In this document: positions 35,585 to 43,418 of the stretch, in pieces
Numbering within the stretch: the stretch's first letter is position 1
Layout: every line of letters begins with the position of its first letter
DNA from: Mesorhizobium sp. NFR06
Lineage (GTDB): Bacteria > Pseudomonadota > Alphaproteobacteria > Rhizobiales > Rhizobiaceae
Assembly: GCF_900115245.1 (NCBI RefSeq)
Contig: NZ_FOVT01000003.1
Location: forward strand, 248,001-312,000
Length of the DNA stretch: 64,000 nt
Direction: 5' to 3'
Position numbers and translations under genes: made by a program
Notes under the pieces: model-generated
Database searches by the model: none
The model's input: only the letters and a program-made list of their open reading frames with translations
Told to the model about the DNA's origin: nothing

Positions 35585-36478
35585 ATGCATGGCGCGAGGC
35601 GTCCCCCTCTGGCCTGCCGGGCCATCTCCCCCTCAAGGGGGGAGATCAGCAGCTTCGGTGTCGCGCTCAACCTTTGGCGGTTGGCGAAAGGCGATGCGAA
35701 ATCCAATCTTCCCCCTTCTGGGGGAGATGCCCGGCAGGGCAGAGGGGGGGGTGCCTCGCGCCAACTTTCGTTGAGAGCGTTCTTTGTAGCGATAACGCTC
35801 ACGCTGCTGCCTCTCTCCGCTTACGCCGATCCCCTCCCCGCCGGCTTCGTCAGGCTGGCCGATGTCGACCCGGCCATTCGCCAGGACATCCGCTACGCCG
35901 GTCTTGAAAACTTCCTGCACCGAAAAGCCGACGGCTACGACGCGCCGGTCTGCATCCTGACCGCGCGGACCGCGAAGGCCCTCTCCAGCGTCCAGAAAGC
36001 AATGACCGCCAAAGGCCTGACGCTGATCGTCTTCGACTGTTATCGCCCGGCGCGCGCTGTTGCCGACATGGGCAAATGGACAAGACAAGGGGGGCCGCCG
36101 GACCCGCAATGGTATCCGACGGTCCGGCGCGGCGATCTTGTCGCCAAGGGCTATATCGGCGAGTTGTCCAGCCATTCGCGCGGCTCGACAGTCGACCTCG
36201 CCGTCGCCGAAGCCGACAGGAAGAGCGCGGGGCATCCGGCCTGCGGCGCGCCGGACGGCGGCACGCTCGATTTCGGCACTGGCTTCGACTGTTTCGATCC
36301 GATGAGCGAGACGGCGCACCAGCCTCTTCCCGCCGAAGCGGCAGCGAACCGCAAGATGCTGCTTGCCGCAATGCGCGCCGCGGGCTTCCGCAACTATGCG
36401 CGCGAATGGTGGCATTTCACGCTCGCAAAAGAGCCTTTTCCAAAACAGCGTTTCGATTTTCCGGTCACCGCCAATTAG
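35585..36478 (+). CDS. VanX-type D-Ala-D-Ala dipeptidase / M15 family peptidase
   Basis: The mature domain (from about 35830) is a zinc D-Ala-D-Ala dipeptidase: DIRYAGLENFLHRKADGY at the N-terminus, FDCYRPARAVADM, the zinc motif SSHSRGSTVDLAV (His and Asp ligands) and REWWHFTL near the end with the catalytic Glu and third ligand His. A signal peptide, LRAFFVAITLTLLPLSAYA, lies directly before it. The true start is uncertain. An in-frame TTG at 35771 would give exactly this signal peptide but has no close ribosome site. The ATG at 35585 used here reads through a palindromic repeat and adds about 60 residues that would bury the signal; a TTG at 35513 is longer still. It follows pbpC closely. 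Confidence 0.8.
   Translation: MHGARRPPLACRAISPSRGEISSFGVALNLWRLAKGDAKSNLPPSGGDARQGRGGGASRQLSLRAFFVAITLTLLPLSAYADPLPAGFVRLADVDPAIRQDIRYAGLENFLHRKADGYDAPVCILTARTAKALSSVQKAMTAKGLTLIVFDCYRPARAVADMGKWTRQGGPPDPQWYPTVRRGDLVAKGYIGELSSHSRGSTVDLAVAEADRKSAGHPACGAPDGGTLDFGTGFDCFDPMSETAHQPLPAEAAANRKMLLAAMRAAGFRNYAREWWHFTLAKEPFPKQRFDFPVTAN
35591..35762. repeat. Large inverted-repeat element at the 5' end of the dipeptidase gene
   Basis: The outer arms run from GGCGCGAGGC (35591) with CCCCTCTGGCCTGCCGGGC to GCCCGGCAGGGCAGAGGGG and GCCTCGCGCC (35762). The inner stems are CTCCCCCTCAAGGGGGGAG (35627-35645) and CCCCCTTCTGGGGG. The whole has the look of a ~170-base mosaic palindromic element. It ends nine bases before the TTG that would begin the signal peptide. 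Confidence 0.7.
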
Positions 36479-36641
36479 GCGTCCGGACTTGTCCTGACCC
36501 CGACCGCTTCTAATTAGGCCGGCTGACGAGGAGCCATGCGGCCGCCAACTGAGGAAGTTATTTCCTCATCCGGCGCAAGCTCGGCGAAAAATTGCTTCAA
36601 GGAGGTGAAAAAGGCAACATTCAATGCATCTAAATTCTATA

Positions 36642-36655
36642 AACTCGGTAGAGTT
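36642..36655. promoter_or_regulatory. Dyad upstream of the sulfate operon
   Basis: AACTC-GGTA-GAGTT is a perfect dyad ending 24 bases before the ATG of the first sulfate-binding protein, in an AT-richer stretch. It is a candidate operator for the sulfate operon; which regulator would bind is not known. Confidence 0.3.
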
Positions 36656-36679
36656 CGCAGCAGTTCAACGGAGGCGGAA

Positions 36680-37708
36680 ATGACCAAACCTCATTTCAGG
36701 AAACTGCTCGGCGCGCTGGTCGCCACATCTGTCCAGTTCGGCACGCTCGGTTTCGCGTTCGCCGACACCACCATTTTGAATGTGTCCTACGATCCGACAC
36801 GTGAACTCTATAAGGCCTATGACGAGGCCTTCGCCGCGCACTGGAAAGCTGAGACCGGCGAGACGGTCACCATCCAGCAGTCGCATGGCGGATCGGGCGC
36901 GCAGGCCCGCGCGGTCATTGATGGCCTCGACGCCGATGTCGTGACGCTGGCGCTCGAAGGCGACATCAACGCCATCGTCTCCAAGTCGAAGAAGATCAAT
37001 CCCGACTGGCGCACGAAATTCGAAAACAATTCAGCGCCTTACACCTCGACCATCATCTTCCTGGTGCGCAAGGGCAACCCCAAGGGCATTCATGATTGGA
37101 GCGATCTGGTGAAGGACGGCGTGCAGGTGATCACGCCGAACCCCAAGACCTCCGGCGGCGCGCGCTGGAACTATCTCGCCGCCTGGGCCTATGCCAACGC
37201 TCATGACGGCAATGACGAGGCCAAGACCAAGGAATTCGTCGGCAAGCTCTATGCCAATGCGCCGGTGCTGGACAGCGGCGCCCGCGGCTCGACCGTTACC
37301 TTCGCGCAGAAGGGGCTAGGCGACGTCCTGATCGGCTGGGAAAACGACGCCTATCTGGCGCTCGACGAATTCGGCGCCGACAATTTCGACATCGTCTACC
37401 CGCCGACCTCGATCCTGGCTGAGCCGCCGGTCGCCGTCGTCGACGCCAATGTCGACGCCAAGGGCACGCGCAAGGTGGCTGAGGCTTACCTTTCCTATCT
37501 CTATTCGAAGGAAGGCCAGACCATTATCGCCAGGAACCATTATCGCCCGGCCAAGCCCGACCTCGTGCCGCCGGAAGACCTTGCCAAGCTGCCGGCGATC
37601 AAGCTGGTCACCATCGACGATCCTCAATTCGGCGGTTGGAAGAAGGCGCAGCCTTACCATTTCGGCGACGGTGGTATATTCGACCAGATCTACAAGCCGG
37701 CCCAGTGA
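36680..37708 (+). CDS. Sulfate ABC transporter substrate-binding protein
   Basis: A 342-residue periplasmic sulfate/thiosulfate-binding protein of the Sbp/CysP family. The signal peptide [18 protein letters not shown] is cleaved before [16 protein letters not shown], the typical mature start. [23 protein letters not shown] and [19 protein letters not shown] hold the anion-binding residues, and [14 protein letters not shown] is also conserved. The ATG at 36680 has a strong GGAGG site and gives the signal peptide. First gene of the binding protein-cysT-cysW-cysA operon; a weak hairpin (GCCTT/AAGGC at 37716-37728) follows the stop. Confidence 0.95.
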   Translation: MTKPHFRKLLGALVATSVQFGTLGFAFADTTILNVSYDPTRELYKAYDEAFAAHWKAETGETVTIQQSHGGSGAQARAVIDGLDADVVTLALEGDINAIVSKSKKINPDWRTKFENNSAPYTSTIIFLVRKGNPKGIHDWSDLVKDGVQVITPNPKTSGGARWNYLAAWAYANAHDGNDEAKTKEFVGKLYANAPVLDSGARGSTVTFAQKGLGDVLIGWENDAYLALDEFGADNFDIVYPPTSILAEPPVAVVDANVDAKGTRKVAEAYLSYLYSKEGQTIIARNHYRPAKPDLVPPEDLAKLPAIKLVTIDDPQFGGWKKAQPYHFGDGGIFDQIYKPAQ

Positions 37709-37772
37709 AGGCCATGCCTTCGAAAGGCCGAGTGCAATCTGGTTGAGTTAAGAAGGGACGATCCTGAACAGT

Positions 37773-38624
37773 ATGACCACAGCGCCCGCTCAAGCGGGGT
37801 GGCGGTTCAGACAGCCGAGTGTCATTCCGGGTTTCGGACTGACGCTCGGCTTCTCGCTTGCCTACCTCACGCTCATCATCCTCATCCCGCTCTCGGGGCT
37901 CATCTGGCGCTCGGCGGCGCTCGGCTGGGCCGATTTCTGGGCGCTTGCCACCGACCCGCGCACCGTCAGGGCCCTGCAGATCAGTTTCGGCACGGCTTTC
38001 ATCGCCGCGGCGGTCAACGTCTTGTTCGGAACCCTCGTCGCCTGGGTGCTGGTCCGCTATCGTTTCCCCGGCCGCCGCGTCGTCGATGCCATGGTCGACC
38101 TGCCTTTCGCGCTGCCCACCGCGGTCGCCGGCATTGCGCTCACCACGCTCTATGCGCCCACCGGCTGGCTCGGCAAATTGCTGATGCCGCTCGGCATCAA
38201 GGTCGCCTACACGCCGCTCGGCATAGTCGTGGCGCTGGTCTTCATCGGGCTGCCTTTCGTCGTGCGCACCGTCCAGCCGATCATGGAAGAAATCGACAAG
38301 GAGGTCGAGGAAGCCGCCGCCACGCTCGGCGCCAGCCGCTTCCAGATCATCACCCGCGTGCTCCTGCCAGGGCTGGCGCCGGCCATCATCACCGGCTTCT
38401 CGCTCGCCTTCGCGCGCGGCGTCGGCGAGTACGGCTCGGTCATCTTCATCGCCGGCAACCTGCCCTACAAATCGGAGATCGCGCCGCTTTTGATCGTCAT
38501 CCGCCTCGAGGAATACAACTACCCGGCCGCGACCGCGATCGCTGCAATCATGCTCGCATTGTCCTTTGCGATGCTCCTGGTCATCAACCTCGTGCAGACA
38601 TGGAGCCGCAAGCGCTATGGCTGA
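37773..38624 (+). CDS. cysT: Sulfate ABC transporter permease CysT
   Basis: A 283-residue inner-membrane permease with about six membrane segments. CysT features are [20 protein letters not shown] at the N-terminus, [20 protein letters not shown], the coupling loop [20 protein letters not shown] and [19 protein letters not shown]. It forms the sulfate channel with CysW, whose start lies within its last codons (ATGGCTGA overlap). Confidence 0.95.
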   Translation: MTTAPAQAGWRFRQPSVIPGFGLTLGFSLAYLTLIILIPLSGLIWRSAALGWADFWALATDPRTVRALQISFGTAFIAAAVNVLFGTLVAWVLVRYRFPGRRVVDAMVDLPFALPTAVAGIALTTLYAPTGWLGKLLMPLGIKVAYTPLGIVVALVFIGLPFVVRTVQPIMEEIDKEVEEAAATLGASRFQIITRVLLPGLAPAIITGFSLAFARGVGEYGSVIFIAGNLPYKSEIAPLLIVIRLEEYNYPAATAIAAIMLALSFAMLLVINLVQTWSRKRYG

Positions 38625-39501
38625 TCCCGAGATCAAATCCTATGAACCGCTGCACGAGAGCCGGTCGGCGGCGGTCACCGAGAGCGGTCCCGTCCGCGTC
38701 ACGCTGACGATCGTCACGCTTGTGTTTCTCGGCGTCTTCCTGCTTTTGCCGCTGATCATCGTTTTCAAGGAGGCTTTCGCCAAGGGCGTCGGCGCCTATT
38801 TCGAATCCTTGAGCGATGCCGACACGCGCTCCGCCATCCGCCTGACCTTGCTGGTGGCGGCGATCTCGGTGCCGCTCAATCTCGTCTTCGGCCTTTCGGC
38901 CGCCTGGGCGATCGCCAAGTTCGAATTCAAGGGCAAGGCATTCCTGACCACGCTGATCGACCTGCCCTTCTCGGTCTCTCCAGTCATCTCCGGCCTGGTC
39001 TATGTGCTGCTCTTCGGCGCGCAGGGGCTGCTGGGCGCATGGCTGAAGGCGCATGGCATCCAGATCCTGTTCGCGGTGCCGGGCATCGTCCTGGCAACCG
39101 TCTTCGTCACCTTCCCCTTCGTCGCGCGCGAGCTCATCCCGCTGATGCAGGAGCAGGGCAACGGCGACGAGGAGGCGGCGCTCTCGCTCGGCGCCAGCGG
39201 CTGGCAGGCCTTCTGGTACGTGACGCTGCCCAACGTCAAATGGGGGCTGCTCTACGGCATGCTGCTGTGCAACGCGCGCGCCATGGGCGAGTTCGGCGCG
39301 GTCTCGGTGGTGTCGGGCCACATACGCGGCCTCACCAACACCATGCCGCTGCATGTCGAGATCCTCTATAACGAATACAATGCCGTCGGCGCCTTCGCGG
39401 TCGCTTCGCTGCTCGCCGGCCTGGCGCTGGTGACGCTGGTCTTGAAAACGCTGCTCGAGATGCGCTACGGCGCCGAGCTTGCCGCGACGCGCGGGCACTG
39501 A
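38617..39501 (+). CDS. cysW: Sulfate ABC transporter permease CysW
   Basis: A 294-residue permease. The conserved parts are [40 protein letters not shown], the coupling loop [20 protein letters not shown] and [20 protein letters not shown] followed by [12 protein letters not shown]. The start at 38617 overlaps the cysT stop by eight bases, a sign of translational coupling. A degraded copy of the CATGTCG palindromic repeat lies between this gene and cysA. Confidence 0.95.
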   Translation: MADPEIKSYEPLHESRSAAVTESGPVRVTLTIVTLVFLGVFLLLPLIIVFKEAFAKGVGAYFESLSDADTRSAIRLTLLVAAISVPLNLVFGLSAAWAIAKFEFKGKAFLTTLIDLPFSVSPVISGLVYVLLFGAQGLLGAWLKAHGIQILFAVPGIVLATVFVTFPFVARELIPLMQEQGNGDEEAALSLGASGWQAFWYVTLPNVKWGLLYGMLLCNARAMGEFGAVSVVSGHIRGLTNTMPLHVEILYNEYNAVGAFAVASLLAGLALVTLVLKTLLEMRYGAELAATRGH

Positions 39502-39508
39502 CGAATAG

Positions 39509-39547
39509 CAGTCGCCCGAAGGCCTGGCGGTCTCGGGATAACGACGC
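39509..39547. repeat. Degraded CATGTCG-family palindromic repeat
   Basis: GTCG-CCCGAAG (39511-39521) faces CTCGGG-ATAA-CGAC (39532-39545), the same layout as the copies at 8001 and 54526 but with several changes. It lies in the cysW-cysA gap inside the operon. Confidence 0.5.
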
Positions 39548-39569
39548 ATCAACGAATTGAGGGATTTGT

Positions 39570-40610
39570 ATGGAAGTTCGCGTCGTCAACGTACGCAAGG
39601 AGTTCGAGCGGTTTCCGGCGCTCCACGACGTTTCGCTCGACATCAGGTCCGGCGAGCTCATCGCGCTGCTCGGACCATCTGGTTCCGGCAAGACGACGCT
39701 GCTTCGCCTGATCGCCGGCCTAGAGCGGCCGACCAAGGGCGCGATCTTCTTCGGCGACGAGGACGCTTCGCAGAAGTCGATCCAGGAACGCAACGTCGGT
39801 TTCGTCTTCCAGCATTACGCGCTGTTCCGTCACATGACGGTCGCCGACAATATCGGCTTCGGCCTGAAGGTCCGGCATAGGGCTGCCCGCCCTTCAGCGC
39901 AGGAAATCCGCCGCCGGGCGATGGAACTGCTCGACCTCGTCCAGTTGACCGGGCTGGAAAAGCGCTATCCCGCACAGCTCTCCGGCGGCCAGCGCCAGCG
40001 CGTGGCATTGGCTCGCGCCATGGCGATCGAGCCCAAGGTGCTTTTGCTCGACGAGCCGTTCGGCGCGCTCGATGCGCAGGTTCGCCGCGAGCTGCGCCGC
40101 TGGCTGCGCGAGATTCATGACCGCACCGGCCACACCACCGTCTTTGTCACGCATGACCAGGAAGAGGCGCTGGAGCTCGCCGATCGCGTCGTGGTCATGA
40201 GTCAGGGCCGCATCGAGCAGGTCGGCACCGCCGACGACATCTACGACACGCCGAACTCGCCCTTCGTCTACTCCTTCATCGGCGAGTCGAGCTCGCTGCC
40301 GGTCAAGGTCGAGAATGGTGAGGTGTGGATCGCCGACCGGCCGATCGGCCTGCAGGCGCCGCATGCGCCGTCCGGCGAGGCGGTGCTCCACTTCCGCCCG
40401 CACGACGTCGATCTGCTCGACGGCTGCAGCGGCTGCATCGCCGGCACGGTAGCCGCCAGCCGCCGCGTCGCCGGCACGCGACGCGTCGAGCTAGAGATCG
40501 GCGGCGAGCGCCAGCGCGTCGAGATCGAGCTGCCGGTCGACCATCCCGCCGCGCAGAAGAGCCGCGTCGCCTTCCGGCCGCGGCGCTGGAAGCTCTTTCC
40601 GGCGGCTTGA
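39570..40610 (+). CDS. cysA: Sulfate/thiosulfate ABC transporter ATP-binding protein CysA
   Basis: A 346-residue ATPase. Walker A is GPSGSGKTT, the Q-loop lies in VFQHYALFRHMTV, the signature is LSGGQRQR, Walker B is VLLLDEPFGALD and the H-loop is VFVTHDQEEALEL. The C-terminal regulatory region (about 240-346) is the TOBE-like domain of CysA, with FIGESSSLPVKV and VLHFRPHDVDLL. Length is near the usual 350-365. Last gene of the sulfate uptake operon. Confidence 0.95.
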   Translation: MEVRVVNVRKEFERFPALHDVSLDIRSGELIALLGPSGSGKTTLLRLIAGLERPTKGAIFFGDEDASQKSIQERNVGFVFQHYALFRHMTVADNIGFGLKVRHRAARPSAQEIRRRAMELLDLVQLTGLEKRYPAQLSGGQRQRVALARAMAIEPKVLLLDEPFGALDAQVRRELRRWLREIHDRTGHTTVFVTHDQEEALELADRVVVMSQGRIEQVGTADDIYDTPNSPFVYSFIGESSSLPVKVENGEVWIADRPIGLQAPHAPSGEAVLHFRPHDVDLLDGCSGCIAGTVAASRRVAGTRRVELEIGGERQRVEIELPVDHPAAQKSRVAFRPRRWKLFPAA

Positions 40611-40655
40611 TGCGAAGGCGCTGAGCCGGCCTTTTCACACTTTTCTGGATTTGCT

Positions 40656-41054
40656 CTATTCCAGCCAGTTCTCGACCTTCAGCTTCCTGATCCGGGTGAA
40701 CTCGGCCATGTTGGCCGTCACCAGTGTCGTGCCTGACGCACAGGCGTGGGCAGCGATAAAGAGGTCGTTGCGGCCTATGGTCTGGCCCATGCCTTCCAGC
40801 TCGGCGCGGAGTGCGCCGTATTCGGCATCCACCGGCACATCGAGCGGGAGGACCGGAATTTCGGCCAGCAGTTCCTCGACCTTCCTGAGCAATTTGGCCG
40901 ATCCCTTCTTGGCGCAGCCGTACCGCAGCTCCGAAGCGACAACGATGCTGGTGCAGACGGCAGCGTCCCCCTCGCGCGCGGCCGCAGCGGCGGCCTTGCC
41001 AGCGGGATTTTGGATCATGTCGCTTATGATGTTCGTGTCGAGCATGAACCGCAT
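40656..41054 (-). CDS. vapC: Type II toxin VapC, PIN-domain ribonuclease
   Basis: A 132-residue PIN-domain protein. The acidic metal site is visible: Asp6 in FMLDTNIISDM, the central Glu in VVASELRYG and the C-terminal IGRNDLFIAAHA with Asp. Such toxins cut tRNA or rRNA. The ATG at 41054 shares one base with the TGA of the upstream antitoxin, as in most vapBC pairs. It is convergent with cysA and lies inside the sulfate gene group. Confidence 0.92.
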   Translation of the reverse strand: MRFMLDTNIISDMIQNPAGKAAAAAAREGDAAVCTSIVVASELRYGCAKKGSAKLLRKVEELLAEIPVLPLDVPVDAEYGALRAELEGMGQTIGRNDLFIAAHACASGTTLVTANMAEFTRIRKLKVENWLE

Positions 41055-41326
41055 CAAAAGATGTCCTCGGGTTTGACGGGACTATCGTTGATCTCGGGAA
41101 AATCATCTTCTGGACCGAGCGGGGGTTCCTTTGCCCATTGACCGAGCAGCGCAGCGAGACCTGATTTACGCACCGGCTCAATGACTAGGCGATCACCTTC
41201 GCGGCTGATCAAGACCTTGTCCCCCGGGAGCTCGAACTCGACGGGGATCCGCACCGCTTGGCTGCGGTTGTTGCGGAACAGCTTTGCCTCCTTCGGCGGC
41301 GTCGTTGCGTGGCGACGTGAGGTCAT
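41054..41326 (-). CDS. vapB: Antitoxin VapB, SpoVT-AbrB type
   Basis: A 90-residue antitoxin. The N-terminal swapped-hairpin domain reads AKLFRNNRSQAVRIPVEFEL, then KVLISREGDRLVIEPV. The C-terminal tail (LLGQWAKEPPLGPEDDFPEI) is the part that should wrap and inhibit VapC. The ATG at 41326 has GGGAG at good spacing. It probably represses its own promoter through the direct repeats just upstream. Confidence 0.9.
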   Translation of the reverse strand: MTSRRHATTPPKEAKLFRNNRSQAVRIPVEFELPGDKVLISREGDRLVIEPVRKSGLAALLGQWAKEPPLGPEDDFPEINDSPVKPEDIF

Positions 41327-41338
41327 GGCAGGCTCCCT

Positions 41339-41359
41339 TGTATATGTCAAATGTATATG
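41339..41359 (-). promoter_or_regulatory. Putative vapBC operator, repeated TGTATATG
   Basis: TGTATATG occurs at 41339-41346 and 41352-41359, 13 bases apart, directly before vapB. Read on the minus strand the region holds CATATACA twice and TTGACA, so promoter elements and the repeats overlap. This spacing (just over one helical turn) suits an AbrB-type dimer pair. Confidence 0.4.
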
Positions 41360-41555
41360 CCATGACACCGAAATGCAAACCTTTTGCTTCCAAATCCGGC
41401 CCAAGCGCGATTCTAGCTGGAAAGAAATCCTAACAACTGACTGTTCCGGCGACGTCTTTTCTCGCCGCGACGCTGTCGAGCCGGCGTGCATATCTCGTCG
41501 CGCATCGGGACGACGGCTATCATCCAATTAGCATATTTTCCTCGGAGCCATTTTC

Positions 41556-42542
41556 ATGAAGCGTCTATTGCTCGGCATCGCAACTGTCGCCGGTCTTGTC
41601 CTCGCGTCCTCCCAAGCGTGGTCGGCCGACAGGCTTTTGAACGCTTCCTATGACGTCGGCCGCGAGTTGTTCGCGGACATCAACAAAGCCTTCATCGCCA
41701 AGCACCCCGGCATCGCCATCGACCAGTCGCATGCTGGCACTTCGGCGCAGGCACGCGCCATCGCCGAGGGTCTTGCCGCCGATGTCGTCACCTTCAACCA
41801 GGTCACCGACGTCGACTTCCTGGTCAAGAAGGGCCTCCTCTCCGCCGACTGGCAGAAGGATTTTCCAGACAACGCCTCGCCCTTCTATTCGCTGCCGTCC
41901 TTCCTGGTGCGCGCCGGCAATCCCAAGCACATCAAGGATTGGAACGACCTGGTGCGCGACGACGTGCAGGTGATCTTCCCGAACCCGAAGACATCAGGCA
42001 ATGCGCGCTATACCTATCTCGCCGCCACCGCCTACGCCAAGGAAGCCTTCAAGGGCGACGACGCCAAGGTGAAGGAGTTCATCACCAAGCTCTTCAACAA
42101 CGTGCCGATCTTCGATACAGGCGGGCGCGCCGCCACAACCACCTTCGTCCAGCGCGAGATCGGCGACGTGCTGATTACCTTCGAGTCGGAGACGCGCGGC
42201 ATCCGCAAGGAGTATGGCGACGACAAATTCGAGCAGGTCACGCCTTCGGTCAGCCTGCTGGCCGAGTTCCCGGTGGCGATCGTCGACAAAGTCGCCGACG
42301 AGCACGGCAGCCGCGATCTCGCCAAGACCTATCTCGACTTCCTCTACACGCCGGAAGGCCAGGATATTGCCGCTGGCAACGGCCTGCGGGTTCGCGACGC
42401 AAAGGTCGCCGCCAAATACAAGGCCGACTTCCCGGACGTCCGCCTGCTGACGGTCGAAGAGGTCTTTGGCGGCTGGGACAAGGTGCAGAAAGAGCATTTC
42501 GCCAGCGGCGGGCTGCTCGATCAAGCGTACGGCAGCCGCTGA
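41556..42542 (+). CDS. Second sulfate ABC transporter substrate-binding protein
   Basis: A 328-residue sulfate/thiosulfate-binding protein with the signal peptide LLLGIATVAGLVLASSQAWS and mature start ADRLLNASYDVGRELF. SHAGTSAQARAIAEGLAADV and IFPNPKTSGNARYTYLAATA match the anion-binding parts of Sbp. It is a clear homologue but not a close copy of the protein at 36680. No permease or ATPase genes follow, so it probably feeds the CysTWA complex, perhaps with a different anion preference. It ends at an intrinsic terminator. Confidence 0.94.
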   Translation: MKRLLLGIATVAGLVLASSQAWSADRLLNASYDVGRELFADINKAFIAKHPGIAIDQSHAGTSAQARAIAEGLAADVVTFNQVTDVDFLVKKGLLSADWQKDFPDNASPFYSLPSFLVRAGNPKHIKDWNDLVRDDVQVIFPNPKTSGNARYTYLAATAYAKEAFKGDDAKVKEFITKLFNNVPIFDTGGRAATTTFVQREIGDVLITFESETRGIRKEYGDDKFEQVTPSVSLLAEFPVAIVDKVADEHGSRDLAKTYLDFLYTPEGQDIAAGNGLRVRDAKVAAKYKADFPDVRLLTVEEVFGGWDKVQKEHFASGGLLDQAYGSR

Positions 42543-42570
42543 ACCGCCGCACAATCAGGAAGCGAAGCAG

Positions 42571-42591
42571 GCCGGCCTTGCCGGCTTTCTT
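42571..42591 (+). terminator. Intrinsic terminator of the second sulfate-binding protein gene
   Basis: GCCGGC (42571-42576), loop CTT, GCCGGC (42580-42585), then TTTCTT. It begins 28 bases after the stop codon. Confidence 0.6.
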
Positions 42592-42792
42592 CATGTCAGC
42601 CGGCCGCCAAGGTTCGGCAGGGGAAATCCCGACGCCCAACGTGAAAAACGTTACGAAGAATCAACGCGTTTATGCCTAAATTGCACCGGCAAATTGTTGG
42701 GCCAGGCGGCGTTCTACGGTCAAACTGTCATGATTTGCACACAAACAACCGCCAGATGCAGGCGCATTGGGGTTTGATGAACTGAATCGGGC

Positions 42793-43242
42793 ATGCTGAC
42801 CAAAAAAGGCAAATACGGCCTCAAGGCCCTCGTGCATCTTTCCAGCCTGCCGGCTGGCCAGCTTGCTTTCGTCAACGACATCGCGGTCGCCAACAACATT
42901 CCGAAGAAATTCCTGGACGCGATCCTAGGCGAGCTGCGCAATGCCGGTTTTGTCCAGAGCCGCAAGGGCAAGGAAGGCGGTTATCGTCTTGCCCGGCCCG
43001 CTTCCGAGATCAAGATCGGCCATGTCGTGCGCGTGCTCGACGGGCCGCTGGCGCCGATCCCTTGCGCCAGCCGCACGCAATATCAGCGCTGCGAGGATTG
43101 CGACGAGGCGACATGCCAGGTCCGCCATATGATGCTGGAAGTGCGCCAGGCGATCGCCGAAGTGCTCGACAACCGCAGCCTCGCCGCCATGCGCGACGCC
43201 GACAACGACGACTTTCCGGCCGAGCTCACTTCCCAGATCTAA
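42793..43242 (+). CDS. Rrf2 family transcriptional regulator, CymR-like with four cysteines
   Basis: A 149-residue winged-helix regulator beginning MLTKKGKYGLKALVHLSSLP, with helix-turn-helix IPKKFLDAILGELRNAGFVQ and wing GKEGGYRLARPASEIKIGHVV. The effector region has Cys91, Cys100, Cys103 and Cys108 (PCASRTQYQRCEDCDEATC), enough to bind a metal or cluster. The N-terminus and the VLDGPLAPIP segment recall CymR, the cysteine-metabolism repressor. Its place next to two sulfate-binding proteins suggests control of sulfur uptake, but this is inference. A small dyad AACGT-GAAAA-ACGTT (42638-42652) lies upstream. It differs from the Rrf2 at 1390. Confidence 0.88.
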   Translation: MLTKKGKYGLKALVHLSSLPAGQLAFVNDIAVANNIPKKFLDAILGELRNAGFVQSRKGKEGGYRLARPASEIKIGHVVRVLDGPLAPIPCASRTQYQRCEDCDEATCQVRHMMLEVRQAIAEVLDNRSLAAMRDADNDDFPAELTSQI

Positions 43243-43294
43243 CCAATTCCAGGCCAGATCTAAGAAATTCCAGGCCAGATCTAGCAATTCCAGG
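43233..43294. repeat. Three tandem 21-base repeats across the Rrf2 stop codon
   Basis: CCAGATCTAAccAATTCCAGG occurs at 43233-43253, again at 43254-43274 (two changes) and at 43275-43294 (20 bases). The TAA stop of the regulator gene lies in the first unit. Two further units follow it in the untranslated region. Confidence 0.85.
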
Positions 43295-43418
43295 AAAGCG
43301 TGCGGGGCAGGCCCGGCGGCTTCGCCGCTTCGCAATTGCGCGGTTAACGTTAAGCCGCCTGTCCTGCTTGGCGGCCTTGGTTGCCAGTCGGCTGCGGACC
43401 CAGTAAAGCGGCTGGAGG

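Noticed and set aside
35591..35762. Insertion sequence with terminal inverted repeats
   Set aside because: There is no transposase frame and no target duplication; it fits a small palindromic mosaic element instead.
43233..43294. Short direct repeats as a possible CRISPR array
   Set aside because: Units abut without unique spacers, there are only three, and no cas gene is near.
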